The notes: generated by a model from the letters alone, not told the origin. Numbered from the stretch's first letter, positions 7,531-15,741 are shown. The stretch: DNA of 19,061 nt from Candidatus Dadabacteria bacterium (GCA_004356555.1 SMWY01000078.1:1-19061); one strand, 5' to 3'. Translations and numbers: made by a program.

Positions 7531-7559
7531 AAACTAAAGGATTCACAGTGGGTTGTCAA
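7531..7559 (-). promoter_or_regulatory. Sigma70-type promoter for rpsU-dnaG-rpoD
   Basis: On the minus strand, a perfect TTGACA (7559-7554) and a weak TAGTTT (7536-7531) are separated by 17 bases. The predicted start is about 35 bases before the rpsU ATG. It begins 28 bases past the stop of the 58-residue gene. Confidence 0.5.
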
Positions 7560-7586
7560 GTCCGCATAGTCCAGAATGTACTAATA

Positions 7587-7763
7587 CTAATTGTCTTTAG
7601 GTTTCGGTGGGAACACGCCTACTTTTCTCCGGTTTTCCAGAATCCTTTCTTCTTCAATCTTCGGATCCACATTACCAGGACTCCATTCTTCTTCCTGACG
7701 CTGCTCTTCAAACCTCTTGATCCAAGAATCTCTTCTCTTCCTCGTATCATCAATTAGACCCAT
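7587..7763 (-). CDS. Small charged protein of unknown function (58 residues)
   Basis: ATG at 7763-7761 to TAG at 7589-7587. The product begins MGLIDDTRKRRDSWIKRFEE, continues as a Glu/Gln/Arg-rich helical stretch with QEEEWSPGN and IEEERILENRR, and ends GVFPPKPKDN. A good ribosome binding site (AAAGGAG, with GGAG 8 bases from the ATG) supports translation. It starts 42 bases after the divergent polysaccharide deacetylase stop, so it looks like the last gene of the ctpA operon, just before the rpsU promoter. It has no membrane segment and no cysteine. I do not recognise the family. It is likely to be missed by gene callers with a length cutoff. Confidence 0.7.
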   Translation of the reverse strand: MGLIDDTRKRRDSWIKRFEEQRQEEEWSPGNVDPKIEEERILENRRKVGVFPPKPKDN

Positions 7764-7805
7764 TTAATATTCTCCTTTACTAAAATAGGGGAAACATGAT
7801 TAATT

Positions 7806-9137
7806 CTAATTCCTTCCAAGCTTACTGTTCTGATTAACAATATTTGATATTGAGACAACTTCAACCTCATTATTAATTTCGGGTATCATTTCAGCGAGAG
7901 CTTTAACAGTACCAGGATAAGGATGACATATCCCTATTGCGAAACCTTTCTTTTTTGAAATATTAACTAGTTTTTTGAGCTGGTCTTTTACATATTGAGA
8001 ATTTTTAGACGAATTATCCAAAAATACGTCTCTTTGCGCTGTTTTCATACCCAGTTCAAGCGCAGTCTCATACCCTTTACTTTCACTCGATGTCTTGCTG
8101 TCTACGAACATAAGCCCTTTACTCTTTAAGTCTCTCAATATAAGCTCAGTTAACTCACCGTTTTCCATGAACTTTGACCCCATATGATTATTTATACCTT
8201 TTACATGGGGAATTGAAGACAAACTTTTATTGAGCTTTGAGAGAATTACATCTTTAGGCAATCCCACTAACAATGTACTATCTCCGGCATCTGCCGCAGT
8301 ATACCCTGATGATTCTTTGGGCTCCATCGGCATATGAAGAATTACATCCCTACCCTTCTTATCAGCCTCTTCTGCTGCATAGATTGAATAGGGAAGGTTT
8401 GGAAGTACGGCGAAAGTGATTGATGCAGGGATTTTGAGCAATTGATCAATAGGTTTTTTAGTTTGCCCAAGATCATCAACAATTATTACTATTTTCGATT
8501 TTGTATAGTTTCTATTTAATGTTTCCTTTTTAGATATTGAGGTTTTTGATTTAGCCGAAGTCTTAATCTTTTTTTCTTTTAATTTCTCTTTTTCAGCTTT
8601 TTCCTTTTTAGGCTTAGAAAGAGGCTGCTTTCGATTAGTAAAATCAAATTGTATTTTATGTGTAGTAACATCGTTAATCTTAAAATAAGCCGTCAGTGAG
8701 TTTTTTCCGCTCTTAATCTCATGTTCTATAGGAAACTTTTTAAAAATAGAATCTTCAAGAGATTTTTTAACTTTTTGTGGAGTGATCCCCTTTTCAGGAA
8801 CTATTTTCATATCCTTGTATTCCCACATTAGTTCTTCGAGTCCCTTATTATAGACTTTTTTTGACTCTATATTCTTAGATGATATACCCGCGTCAAAAAA
8901 TGCTCCAGCAAGACTACGGTCTATCTCCTTTATGAGATTATCCATTTCAGTAGCCGACAGCCTTTCATTGGAAAAATCAGAGGATACGTTTTGTTTTAAG
9001 TAATTAAGCCCATATAAGCCGAAAAATACCAGTAGAATAAACCCTATAGTGAAGAGAACTATCCTTGAGACCCGGGCATTTCTCTTTCTTCTCGCTGGTC
9101 TTCTCGATTTTTTATAACTTCTGGGTTTTCTTGGCAA
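7806..9137 (-). CDS. Membrane-anchored divergent polysaccharide deacetylase (DUF610/YibQ family)
   Basis: 443 residues. A very basic N-terminus (PRKPRSYKKSRRPARRKRN) precedes one membrane helix at about 25-47, so the rest should lie in the periplasm. A helical/linker part follows with a Lys-rich stretch at about 172-212. The C-terminal domain (about 214-440) matches the divergent polysaccharide deacetylase family: IVIIVDDLGQ, ITFAVLPNLPYS, ILHMPMEP, INNHMGSKF, FVDSKTS, RDVFLDN and IGICHPYPGT. The family is related to NodB enzymes, and its substrate is unsettled. The start is TTG at 9137, supported by AAGGAGAG right after the ctpA stop; the next Met is at residue 66. It is 14 bases downstream of ctpA, a pairing often seen in envelope operons. 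Confidence 0.87.
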   Translation of the reverse strand: MPRKPRSYKKSRRPARRKRNARVSRIVLFTIGFILLVFFGLYGLNYLKQNVSSDFSNERLSATEMDNLIKEIDRSLAGAFFDAGISSKNIESKKVYNKGLEELMWEYKDMKIVPEKGITPQKVKKSLEDSIFKKFPIEHEIKSGKNSLTAYFKINDVTTHKIQFDFTNRKQPLSKPKKEKAEKEKLKEKKIKTSAKSKTSISKKETLNRNYTKSKIVIIVDDLGQTKKPIDQLLKIPASITFAVLPNLPYSIYAAEEADKKGRDVILHMPMEPKESSGYTAADAGDSTLLVGLPKDVILSKLNKSLSSIPHVKGINNHMGSKFMENGELTELILRDLKSKGLMFVDSKTSSESKGYETALELGMKTAQRDVFLDNSSKNSQYVKDQLKKLVNISKKKGFAIGICHPYPGTVKALAEMIPEINNEVEVVSISNIVNQNSKLGRN

Positions 9138-9151
9138 AAGAGAGGCTCTCC

Positions 9152-10297
9152 TTAGCCCTTGGGTATAGCACGGCTGATCCCTGAGTTATTTAGCAGATCA
9201 ACAGCGGTTTCTAGTTGCTTGTCTTTGGCATTTGTGTTCTCAACAATTACATCCGGAGTTACACCAACCTCACTAATTGATCTACCACTTGGGGCATAAA
9301 ATTTTGCTGTTGTGAGCTTAAGACCAGATCCGTCTTCCAATCTTATTATTGTTTGTACAGAACCTTTCCCGAAGGTATTAGTGCCAAGAATAGTTGCTCT
9401 TTTACTATCCTGAAGAGCTTCAGCAACAACTTCAGAAGCACTAGCACTCCCCTCATTCACAATTACCACAATCGGATATTCCTGAAAACTACCATTTTTT
9501 GTTGCATAAAATTCTCTAGTTTGTTCCTTGGACCGGCCTCTAACACTCACTATTAATCCCTGATCAACAAACTCATCCACCACTTCTATCGCTTCACCTA
9601 GTAATCCTCCTGGATTATTTCTTAAGTCCAGGATCACACCTCTTAAATCCTTATCATTTTGTGATTCAAGCTCTAATAAAGCTGTTCTTAATTCTTGAGA
9701 TGTATCCTCTTGAAACTGTGAGAGCTTTATGTATCCAATCTCATTATCAATCAGTTTCTTCTTGACGCTCTTAATTGTTATTTTATCCCTGATAAGAGTT
9801 ATCTTTATAGGGTTGGACTCTCCCTTTCTTTCGATAGTTATATTCACAGAACTGCCCTTAGGCCCCCTAAGCAACTTGACAGCTTCTTGTACAACCATGC
9901 CTTTTGTTGTTTTACCTTCAATTTCAATTATCAGATCTTTAGGCTTAATACCGGCTTTTTCCGCTGGGCTTCCCTCAAAGGGAGTTATCACTTTTAGAAA
10001 TCCATTTTTGGTCGTGACTTCCATCCCGACACCTCCGAATTCACCGGAAGTGCCAATTTCAAGATCCCTATAACGTTCTGGGCTTAAATACGCTGAATAG
10101 GGGTCAAGTCCGTGTAACATTCCTTCTATTGCTTTGATCGTAAGATCTTCGCCGTCTACCTCTTCAACATAATTTCGCTGAATAAGGTCAAGTACCTTTG
10201 TGAAATTGGAAAGGCCTTTATAGACAGATTCGTTATCCGCCTTAACAGCGGTCACGTTTAATGTGAAAATTATTAATATTAGAGAAATAATTCTCAT
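9152..10297 (-). CDS. ctpA: C-terminal processing serine protease (S41 family, CtpA/Prc)
   Basis: Periplasmic protease that cleaves proteins near their C-termini and is often involved in cell-wall enzyme turnover. It has 381 residues. A signal peptide is visible at 1-20 (MRIISLILIIFTLNVTAVKA). An N-terminal helical part contains LDPYSAYLSP. The PDZ domain lies at about 85-172 (GGVGMEV, GSPAEKAGIKPKDLI). The protease core shows Ser286 in GSASASE and Lys311 in TFGKGSVQ, 25 apart as in E. coli Prc. DLRNNPGG and YAPSGRSI are also present. GAGGT lies 7 bases before the ATG. A weak promoter (TTGCTA-N17-TAACCT) is possible just upstream. It is the first gene of a three-gene operon. Confidence 0.95.
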   Translation of the reverse strand: MRIISLILIIFTLNVTAVKADNESVYKGLSNFTKVLDLIQRNYVEEVDGEDLTIKAIEGMLHGLDPYSAYLSPERYRDLEIGTSGEFGGVGMEVTTKNGFLKVITPFEGSPAEKAGIKPKDLIIEIEGKTTKGMVVQEAVKLLRGPKGSSVNITIERKGESNPIKITLIRDKITIKSVKKKLIDNEIGYIKLSQFQEDTSQELRTALLELESQNDKDLRGVILDLRNNPGGLLGEAIEVVDEFVDQGLIVSVRGRSKEQTREFYATKNGSFQEYPIVVIVNEGSASASEVVAEALQDSKRATILGTNTFGKGSVQTIIRLEDGSGLKLTTAKFYAPSGRSISEVGVTPDVIVENTNAKDKQLETAVDLLNNSGISRAIPKG

Positions 10298-10461
10298 TTG
10301 TATGACCTCTAGTACAGGTTAACTAAACATCCATTAACTAGCAACTTGGAATTTTAAATAAAGGAGTAAATGCAGGTAATTGAATAGTAAATGCGCAATT
10401 TAAATTTGAATGAGCGACTGTTCTTAATTGAATTAGGTTAAAAGCACACTCTATATATTTT

Positions 10462-10489
10462 TTTACACTAATAAAAAGAATGGTATATT
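10462..10489 (+). promoter_or_regulatory. Sigma70-type promoter
   Basis: TTTACA (10462-10467) and TATATT (10484-10489) are separated by 16 bases, each matching consensus at 5 of 6 positions. The start near 10496 lies 12 bases before the possible small membrane protein gene. The stretch from 10298 to 10461 shows no gene I can support. Confidence 0.55.
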
Positions 10490-10507
10490 TTAGTTCAAGA
10501 GAAAGAT

Positions 10508-10729
10508 ATGCTAAAAATGTTATATACAGTAATAAGCAGATTTATCGGGAGTTACAGCTCTATAGTAATTCAAATCTCTAAAGATTGGTTTTTTTTGTAT
10601 AGAGCCATCTTTATTCCCGTCTCATTTTTCATTTACTGTCTCACTTTTTTAGTAATACTGTCGATACTATTAATAGTTATCTTTATAGCCGCACCAATAT
10701 CATACCTATCCAAAGCAGTATTCAATTAG
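10508..10729 (+). CDS. Possible small membrane protein (73 residues)
   Basis: ATG at 10508 to TAG at 10727-10729. The product has an N-terminal amphipathic part and a long hydrophobic stretch at about 30-66 (IFIPVSFFIYCLTFLVILS and LLIVIFIAAPI) that could form one or two membrane helices. A good promoter sits just upstream, but the ribosome binding site is weak (AGAGAAAG). The region is very AT-rich, and AT-rich DNA readily gives hydrophobic open frames by chance, so this is a moderate call. No family recognised. It lies upstream of uppS on the same strand; a separate extended -10 promoter serves uppS. Confidence 0.4.
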   Translation: MLKMLYTVISRFIGSYSSIVIQISKDWFFLYRAIFIPVSFFIYCLTFLVILSILLIVIFIAAPISYLSKAVFN

Positions 10730-10785
10730 GATATTATCCGGGCATTTTATCCCTAGAATTCTGCACTTTTTTAAATAACTTGAAG

Positions 10786-10794
10786 TGTTATAAT
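10786..10794 (+). promoter_or_regulatory. Extended -10 promoter abutting uppS
   Basis: TG-T-TATAAT is a perfect extended -10 element. The -35 region is only a T-rich stretch. The start would fall at about 10800-10802, 3-5 bases before the uppS ATG at 10805, giving a leaderless or nearly leaderless mRNA. Confidence 0.55.
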
Positions 10795-10804
10795 TAGAAA
10801 GCTA

Positions 10805-11557
10805 ATGAAAGGAAAACTTGAGTTGCTAGTAGACAAAAACAATCTTCCTGCACACATTGTGATAATAATGGACGGGAATGGCAGATGGGCAAAGAAAAAA
10901 AACCTGGACCGTATAAGCGGCCACAGGGAAGGAATGAAATCTGTAAGGGCGGTTGTAAAAAGCGCTAAAGACCTGGGTGTAAAACATATTACTTTATACG
11001 CATTTTCTGCTCAGAATTGGAAAAGACCCAAAGTAGAAGTCAATGCATTAATGGAGCTGTTAAAACAGTATTTGCTGAAAGAGGGGAACAAACTCGTTGA
11101 AAATGGGATAAGCCTAAATGCAATAGGAAGGCTTTGGGAACTTCCTCAAGACGTATATAAAGTACTGGAGGAAACGATTGAAAAAACAAAAGATTGCCAA
11201 GAACTTACCTTAACACTTGCTCTTAGCTATGGGGGAAGAGAAGAAATAATAGATGCGATTAAAAAGATGATATCTCACGGCAATATTGCTCCCGAAGACA
11301 TTAATCAATCAAATTTTTCAAGATTTTTATATACATCAGACCTGCCTGAACCCGATCTTCTCATAAGAACAAGCGGGGAAATGAGGCTTTCTAACTTTAT
11401 GCTATGGCAACTCGCATATACTGAAATATATGTTACGAAAACACTTTGGCCGAATTTCAGGAAAAGGCATCTTATAAAAGCGATTCTAAATTACCAGAGA
11501 CGAGAAAGGAGATTTGGTCTCACAGGGGACCAGGTAAAGAAAAGGGAAGTCATTTGA
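10805..11557 (+). CDS. uppS: Isoprenyl transferase (undecaprenyl-diphosphate synthase)
   Basis: Makes the C55 lipid carrier for peptidoglycan and other envelope polymers by adding isopentenyl units in cis to farnesyl diphosphate. It has 250 residues, the normal length. Motifs are IIMDGNGRWA (catalytic Asp and phosphate binding), GHREGMKSV, TLYAFSAQNWKRP (usually FSxENW, so a Glu to Gln change), LSYGGREEI, and PDLLIRTSGEMRLSNFMLWQ. There is no Shine-Dalgarno sequence before the ATG; the extended -10 element lies right in front. The TGA stop overlaps the dxr start as TTGA. It begins the uppS-dxr-rseP operon. Confidence 0.95.
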   Translation: MKGKLELLVDKNNLPAHIVIIMDGNGRWAKKKNLDRISGHREGMKSVRAVVKSAKDLGVKHITLYAFSAQNWKRPKVEVNALMELLKQYLLKEGNKLVENGISLNAIGRLWELPQDVYKVLEETIEKTKDCQELTLTLALSYGGREEIIDAIKKMISHGNIAPEDINQSNFSRFLYTSDLPEPDLLIRTSGEMRLSNFMLWQLAYTEIYVTKTLWPNFRKRHLIKAILNYQRRERRFGLTGDQVKKREVI

Positions 11558-12705
11558 AGAAAATCTCCATACTCGGCTCTACTGGTTCTATCGGCAGACA
11601 AACATTAGACGTTGTATCGCAGCACCCAGAAAAATTCAGTGTTGTCGGACTTGCCGCTGGAAGCAATATTGAGCTTCTCAAAAAACAAATATTAAAATTT
11701 AGCCCGCGAGCGGTTTCGGTCCAAAATGAGGAAACTGCATCCGCACTGGTTTCATTAATTAAACCCTGTAATACTCAAATATTTCATGGTCTAGAAGGGG
11801 TAGAGCAGATAGCAGTATTAAGTGAAGCTGATCTAGTGGTCTCCGCCATGGTTGGAGCTTCGGGATTAAGGCCCACATTAGCCGCAGCAAGAGCCGGAAA
11901 GGATATTGCTCTTGCAAACAAAGAGTCCCTTGTAATAGCAGGAGAAATTTTGATTGGTGAAGTTCAAAAAAGAGGCACCAAATTACTTCCCATAGACAGT
12001 GAACATAGCGCATTATTTCAAGCACTTGAATGCGGAAAGAGAAACCATGTGAAACGTTTAATCCTTACAGCTTCAGGGGGACCGTTCCTTAATACCCCTC
12101 AGGACCAACTAGAAGATGTCAGTGTAGAAGTTGCGCTAAACCACCCTACGTGGAAAATGGGGAAGAAAATCACTATAGATTCAGCTACTCTTATGAATAA
12201 AGGGTTTGAAGTAATTGAGGCTAAATGGCTTTTTGGGTTTGAGCCTGATCAAATATCTGTGTGGATACATCCCCAAAGTATAGTTCACTCTATGGTAGAA
12301 TATATAGACGGCTCAGTTATATCTCAGATGGGCAAACCGGATATGAGAATACCAATTGCTTTCGCGATTTCATACCCAGAGAGAATATCTATGAACACTA
12401 ACCCCGTCGTTCCAGAGAGTTTCGGAGAACTTAGCTTTCAGGAGGTTGACTATAGTCAGTTCCCTTCACTATCACTCGCGTTTGACGCTTTGAGAGAAGG
12501 TGGTACTATGCCCTCAGTTATGAACGGGGCAAACGAGGTGGCAGTTTCAGCATTTCTGTCAGGGCAGATGAAATTTACGGGTATAATTAACACAGTAAAG
12601 AAAGTAATGGACCTTCATAAAACACAACCCGCAAATACGCTAGATGCAGTACTAGAAAGTGACCTCTGGGCAAGAAATACTGCACAATCTTTAATTAGAA
12701 GTTAG
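11554..12705 (+). CDS. dxr: 1-deoxy-D-xylulose-5-phosphate reductoisomerase
   Basis: Second step of the non-mevalonate isoprenoid pathway, DXP to MEP with NADPH. It supplies precursors for UppS encoded just upstream. With the TTG start it has 383 residues, normal for Dxr. It opens KKISILGSTGSIGRQTLDV (NADPH-binding Rossmann motif). ANKESLV, LPIDSEHSAL (metal-binding Asp and Glu), TASGGPF, HPTWKMGKKI, DSATLMNKG and IHPQSIVHSMVEY follow. I chose TTG 11554-11556 because it forms a TTGA overlap with the uppS stop and has AAGGGA at 6 bases. An open frame continues 36 codons upstream inside uppS but is not Dxr-like there. Confidence 0.95.
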   Translation: MKKISILGSTGSIGRQTLDVVSQHPEKFSVVGLAAGSNIELLKKQILKFSPRAVSVQNEETASALVSLIKPCNTQIFHGLEGVEQIAVLSEADLVVSAMVGASGLRPTLAAARAGKDIALANKESLVIAGEILIGEVQKRGTKLLPIDSEHSALFQALECGKRNHVKRLILTASGGPFLNTPQDQLEDVSVEVALNHPTWKMGKKITIDSATLMNKGFEVIEAKWLFGFEPDQISVWIHPQSIVHSMVEYIDGSVISQMGKPDMRIPIAFAISYPERISMNTNPVVPESFGELSFQEVDYSQFPSLSLAFDALREGGTMPSVMNGANEVAVSAFLSGQMKFTGIINTVKKVMDLHKTQPANTLDAVLESDLWARNTAQSLIRS

Positions 12706-12719
12706 GAGAATAAAAAAAT

Positions 12720-14321
12720 ATGACCGCAATAATAGCTTTTATCTTTGTTATAGGAGTTTTAGTATTCATACACGAATTAGGACACTTTCTCGTCGCAAAA
12801 TGGAGTGGAGTAAGAGTCGAGAAATTCTCTTTAGGATTCGGTAAAAAGTTATTTGGATTTACCAGGGGAGAAACCGAGTATCTTATATGCCTTCTTCCAC
12901 TGGGCGGCTACGTTAAAATGTACGGCGAGGGTGTTGAGGGCAACTTTATAGTAGATAAAGTTGAACCGGGTTCAAATGCCGAAAGAACCGGGTTCAAATC
13001 AGGGGACAGAATAATAAGCATAGACGGCTTAGAGCTAAAATCCTTTGAAAGATGGAAGCAGCTCGAAGCCGTGCTCGAAAATGAACCTCTTAGAGAATTT
13101 GAATTTGTAATTGAAAGAGACGGCAAAAATATTGAGATTACGTCTACAGCTCAGGACTTAGAAGGATCAGACAACTATTCTGAAAAAGAGTACCCAAGAG
13201 GTTTCTCAAATCAGTCTATAATAAACAGGCTTTTGATTGTAGTTGCAGGCCCATTTATGAATTTCTTACTACCTTTTATATTGCTCCCCGTAGTTTTTAT
13301 GATAGGCATATCAGTTCCGGCATATCTTGAGCGTAGCCCAGTAATAGGGCAGATAGCAAATGGGTCTCCCGCTGCAGAAGCAGGGTTTTTGGTCGGAGAC
13401 ACAATATTAGAAATAGAAGGAAAGGAGGTCTCAGACTGGAGAGATGTAAACATAGAGCTTCAGATAAATCCTGACGTTCTACTTGATATTAAGGTAGACA
13501 GAGGGGGCGAGACAATTGCAATTCCAATAAAGGCTACTGCTACCCCGGAAGGACTTGTAGCTTTAGGGTTCGGGGAGCCGGTTCTTGCAAAAGTAGGGGG
13601 TGTAATGGACGGCACACCCGCTGACAATGCTGAACTTGAGAAAGGAGACAAGATTCTTGAAATCAACGGGCAGCCAATTGCCGATTGGAATGAGATGGCC
13701 TCAGTTATTCAAAAAAATGCCAATAAAGAGTTAACTATGCTCATAGAAAGAGGGGAAAGCGTATTTGATATTCAAATCACCCCTGAACCTTTAGGTGAAA
13801 ATGGGGCAGGCGCAATTGGCATACAGGTTTATACCGATGAAATTATAAAAAAATACGGGTTTTTCGAATCTATATATAATGGAGTAAAAGAAGCTGCAAA
13901 CATGATAATAGAGATTGTGGCACTTCTATTTGGGTTTTTATATAAACTCGTGACGGGGAAAATTGCACTTGGAGCCGCTGGAAAAAGCCTTGCCGGCCCC
14001 ATTCTTATTGCCAAAATCTCTGGTGCAGCAGCAGAAGCCGGCTTCGCTCAGCTTCTGCAGTTTACGTGTTTTATAAGTATTAACCTTGCAATTATTAACC
14101 TGTTCCCGATACCGATGCTCGACGGAGGACACGTAGTCTACCTTACAATAGAAGCTATTAAGAGAAAACCACTTAGCCAAAGATCACTTGAAATTAGCCA
14201 GCGTATAGGACTCACTGTACTAATCTTCATAATGTTCTTTGCAATCTACAATGACATATCAAGGGTAAAGGGAGATATAGTTAACTCCCTTAGTAAAGTA
14301 GTGAACATCTTCAAACAATAG
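12720..14321 (+). CDS. rseP: RIP zinc metalloprotease RseP (site-2 protease) with three PDZ domains
   Basis: Inner-membrane protease that cuts within membrane helices, typically anti-sigma factors in envelope stress signalling. It has 533 residues, longer than the roughly 450 usual. The first helix carries the zinc motif HELGH at 18-22; the last membrane part carries PIPMLDGGH with Asp468 as third ligand. Between them I see three PDZ-like units: about 76-150 (VEPGSNAERTGFKSGDRI), about 208-285 (IANGSPAAEAGFLVGDTI) and about 290-370 (VMDGTPADNAELEKGDKI). The second and third follow a hydrophobic helix at about 170-200. GGAG at 12705-12708 serves the ATG. It sits 15 bases after dxr in the same operon. 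Confidence 0.95.
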   Translation: MTAIIAFIFVIGVLVFIHELGHFLVAKWSGVRVEKFSLGFGKKLFGFTRGETEYLICLLPLGGYVKMYGEGVEGNFIVDKVEPGSNAERTGFKSGDRIISIDGLELKSFERWKQLEAVLENEPLREFEFVIERDGKNIEITSTAQDLEGSDNYSEKEYPRGFSNQSIINRLLIVVAGPFMNFLLPFILLPVVFMIGISVPAYLERSPVIGQIANGSPAAEAGFLVGDTILEIEGKEVSDWRDVNIELQINPDVLLDIKVDRGGETIAIPIKATATPEGLVALGFGEPVLAKVGGVMDGTPADNAELEKGDKILEINGQPIADWNEMASVIQKNANKELTMLIERGESVFDIQITPEPLGENGAGAIGIQVYTDEIIKKYGFFESIYNGVKEAANMIIEIVALLFGFLYKLVTGKIALGAAGKSLAGPILIAKISGAAAEAGFAQLLQFTCFISINLAIINLFPIPMLDGGHVVYLTIEAIKRKPLSQRSLEISQRIGLTVLIFIMFFAIYNDISRVKGDIVNSLSKVVNIFKQ

Positions 14322-14469
14322 GTTCTAGAAGCTAGAGAAGAAAGCCATATATAATTAGAGTAGGGTTTACTAACTCAGAATTAAGGTATTAGACCTCGCA
14401 GGGATTTTCTATACTGAACATCTACAAGAAACCCAATCAAAAATCGGGTATAAGTAACGGATTAAAGAA

Positions 14470-14901
14470 ATGGCAATAGAAACGGATAAAGAACTGATAC
14501 TTGATGTAAATAGCAGATTCTATAAGGCACTTGGGACAAGAGACCTTGAGCTAATGGGAACAGTATTTGTGCATGACGAGAGAGCGGGCTGCACACATCC
14601 CGGGTGGGTTATGCTCGAAGGATGGGAAGCAATAAGACAAAGCTGGGAGAACGTATTTGATCCTGAAGACCAGCTCGATATAAAGCTCCATAATGTAACT
14701 GTGGATATAGAAGGAGATGCAGCCTGGGTTAGCTGCATTCAGGAGCTTACGTATATAAAAAGAGACCCTATCATGATGAACGTTTCCGTTTCGACTAATA
14801 TATTTGAAAAGAACGAATCGGGATGGCGTATGGTAATTCACCAGGCATCACCAGTACCGATCTCTACTCAGGAAGAGGTCGGAGATAATAACTTTCAGTA
14901 A
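14470..14901 (+). CDS. SnoaL/NTF2-like domain protein
   Basis: 143 residues forming one cone-shaped NTF2-like domain: helix ILDVNSRFYKALGTRDLE, then MGTVFVHDERAGCTHPGW, EGWEAIRQSWENVF, and beta strands HNVTVDIEGDAAWVSC and WRMVIHQASPVP. The family includes polyketide cyclases, ketosteroid isomerase and many binding proteins; the reaction here is unknown. There is no signal peptide. The ATG at 14470 has only a weak ribosome binding site. The 148-base gap after rseP contains a TATAAT at 14350-14355 without a good -35, and I see no clear terminator. It may be transcribed alone; the genes on its right converge on it. Confidence 0.8.
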   Translation: MAIETDKELILDVNSRFYKALGTRDLELMGTVFVHDERAGCTHPGWVMLEGWEAIRQSWENVFDPEDQLDIKLHNVTVDIEGDAAWVSCIQELTYIKRDPIMMNVSVSTNIFEKNESGWRMVIHQASPVPISTQEEVGDNNFQ

Positions 14902-14953
14902 CAAAGAGATATTATAGCTCAGAACTTAAGAACATCTAGGTTTTTATATGAAT

Positions 14954-15727
14954 TTAAGGATTGATATTGTGATTGATGTGAAGTCCGCATTCTTTATCCG
15001 AATCGTTTTCCCACCACCACCGGCCTGATCTGGGATCTTCTCCATCTTTTACCGCACGCGTGCAAGGAGCACATCCGATACTTGGATAGCCTATATCGTG
15101 TAATTTGTTATAAGGAACGTTGTGCTCCTTTATATATTCCCAGATTTCTTTCGACGTCCAATCTACAAGAGGGTTTATTTTGAGGATTCCCCCATGAAGC
15201 TCATCAATCTCAAATTTCTTTGAACCTGATCTGTTTTCTGTCTGATCCCGTCTAATAGAAGTTATCCAGCCGTCTAAGGTTGGCAAATAATTCTTCAATG
15301 GTCTCACTTTCCTAATATCGCAGCATAGAAACCTATTGTCTTTACTTTTATAAAACAAATTAAGCCCATGATTACGAACCATCTCCTCTACATCATGTTT
15401 ATCAGGAAAGATTACCTCAATCCTGATTCCATATTTGCTTCTTATAGTATCCATAACTTCATATGTTTCTTCGTTAAGCCTTCCGGTATCTAAAGTAAAG
15501 ACCCTTGCCTTTTTATTAATCTTCATAAACATGTCTATCAAAACCACTCCTTGTGCTTGAAAACTGGATGCCAGAGCAACTCTAGGATGCAGGGAAGTTG
15601 TCCACTCAAGCACCTCTTGAGCGCTGCCATTCTCAAATTTAATGTTCAGCTCTTCTACTTGCTGGGCATTAAACCTCTTTTTAAGAAGTTCAGATGAACT
15701 GTCAGTATGCGAGTTCGATAGGCTAAT
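14954..15727 (-). CDS. cysH: Adenylylsulfate (APS) reductase, assimilatory, with probable ATT start codon
   Basis: Reduces activated sulfate to sulfite. The PP-loop nucleotide fold begins VALASSFQAQG (about 54-60). An iron-sulfur ligand pair Cys135-Cys136 (FLCCDIRK) and Cys219-x2-Cys222 (GCAPCTRA) mark it as an APS reductase rather than a PAPS reductase; the catalytic Cys247 is in ECGLH. DTGRLNEET and RRDQTENR are typical. The first usual start codon is GTG at 15613, but family-like sequence (LLKKRFNAQQVEELNIKFE, ending in EVLEW) continues 38 codons upstream with no ATG, GTG or TTG. GGAGGT (15741-15736) stands 8 bases before an ATT at 15727-15725, which I take as the start, giving 257 residues. 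It is in the same frame as the permease gene, 15 bases after its TAA. Confidence 0.88.
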   Translation of the reverse strand: MSLSNSHTDSSSELLKKRFNAQQVEELNIKFENGSAQEVLEWTTSLHPRVALASSFQAQGVVLIDMFMKINKKARVFTLDTGRLNEETYEVMDTIRSKYGIRIEVIFPDKHDVEEMVRNHGLNLFYKSKDNRFLCCDIRKVRPLKNYLPTLDGWITSIRRDQTENRSGSKKFEIDELHGGILKINPLVDWTSKEIWEYIKEHNVPYNKLHDIGYPSIGCAPCTRAVKDGEDPRSGRWWWENDSDKECGLHINHNINP

Positions 15728-15735
15728 TGTGATAT

Positions 15736-15741
15736 ACCTCC
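15736..15741 (-). promoter_or_regulatory. Ribosome binding site that fixes the cysH start
   Basis: GGAGGT on the minus strand lies just after the permease stop codon (TAA, 15745-15743). The only in-frame codon at normal spacing (8 bases) that initiates translation in any known bacterial gene is ATT at 15727. The next canonical start, GTG at 15613, is 122 bases away. Confidence 0.65.

Noticed and set aside
10370..10387. Five-codon mini-frame (MQVIE) after an AAGGAG, upstream of the 10462 promoter
   Set aside because: The spacing of three bases from GGAG to ATG is too short, and no promoter clearly serves it.
11446..11553. Longer start for dxr inside uppS
   Set aside because: The extra 36 residues are not Dxr-like and are uppS read in another frame; the TTG at 11554 has a ribosome binding site and gives the normal N-terminus.
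11759..12025. Minus-strand open frame within dxr
   Set aside because: Antisense shadow of a well-conserved gene; no ribosome binding site or recognisable product.
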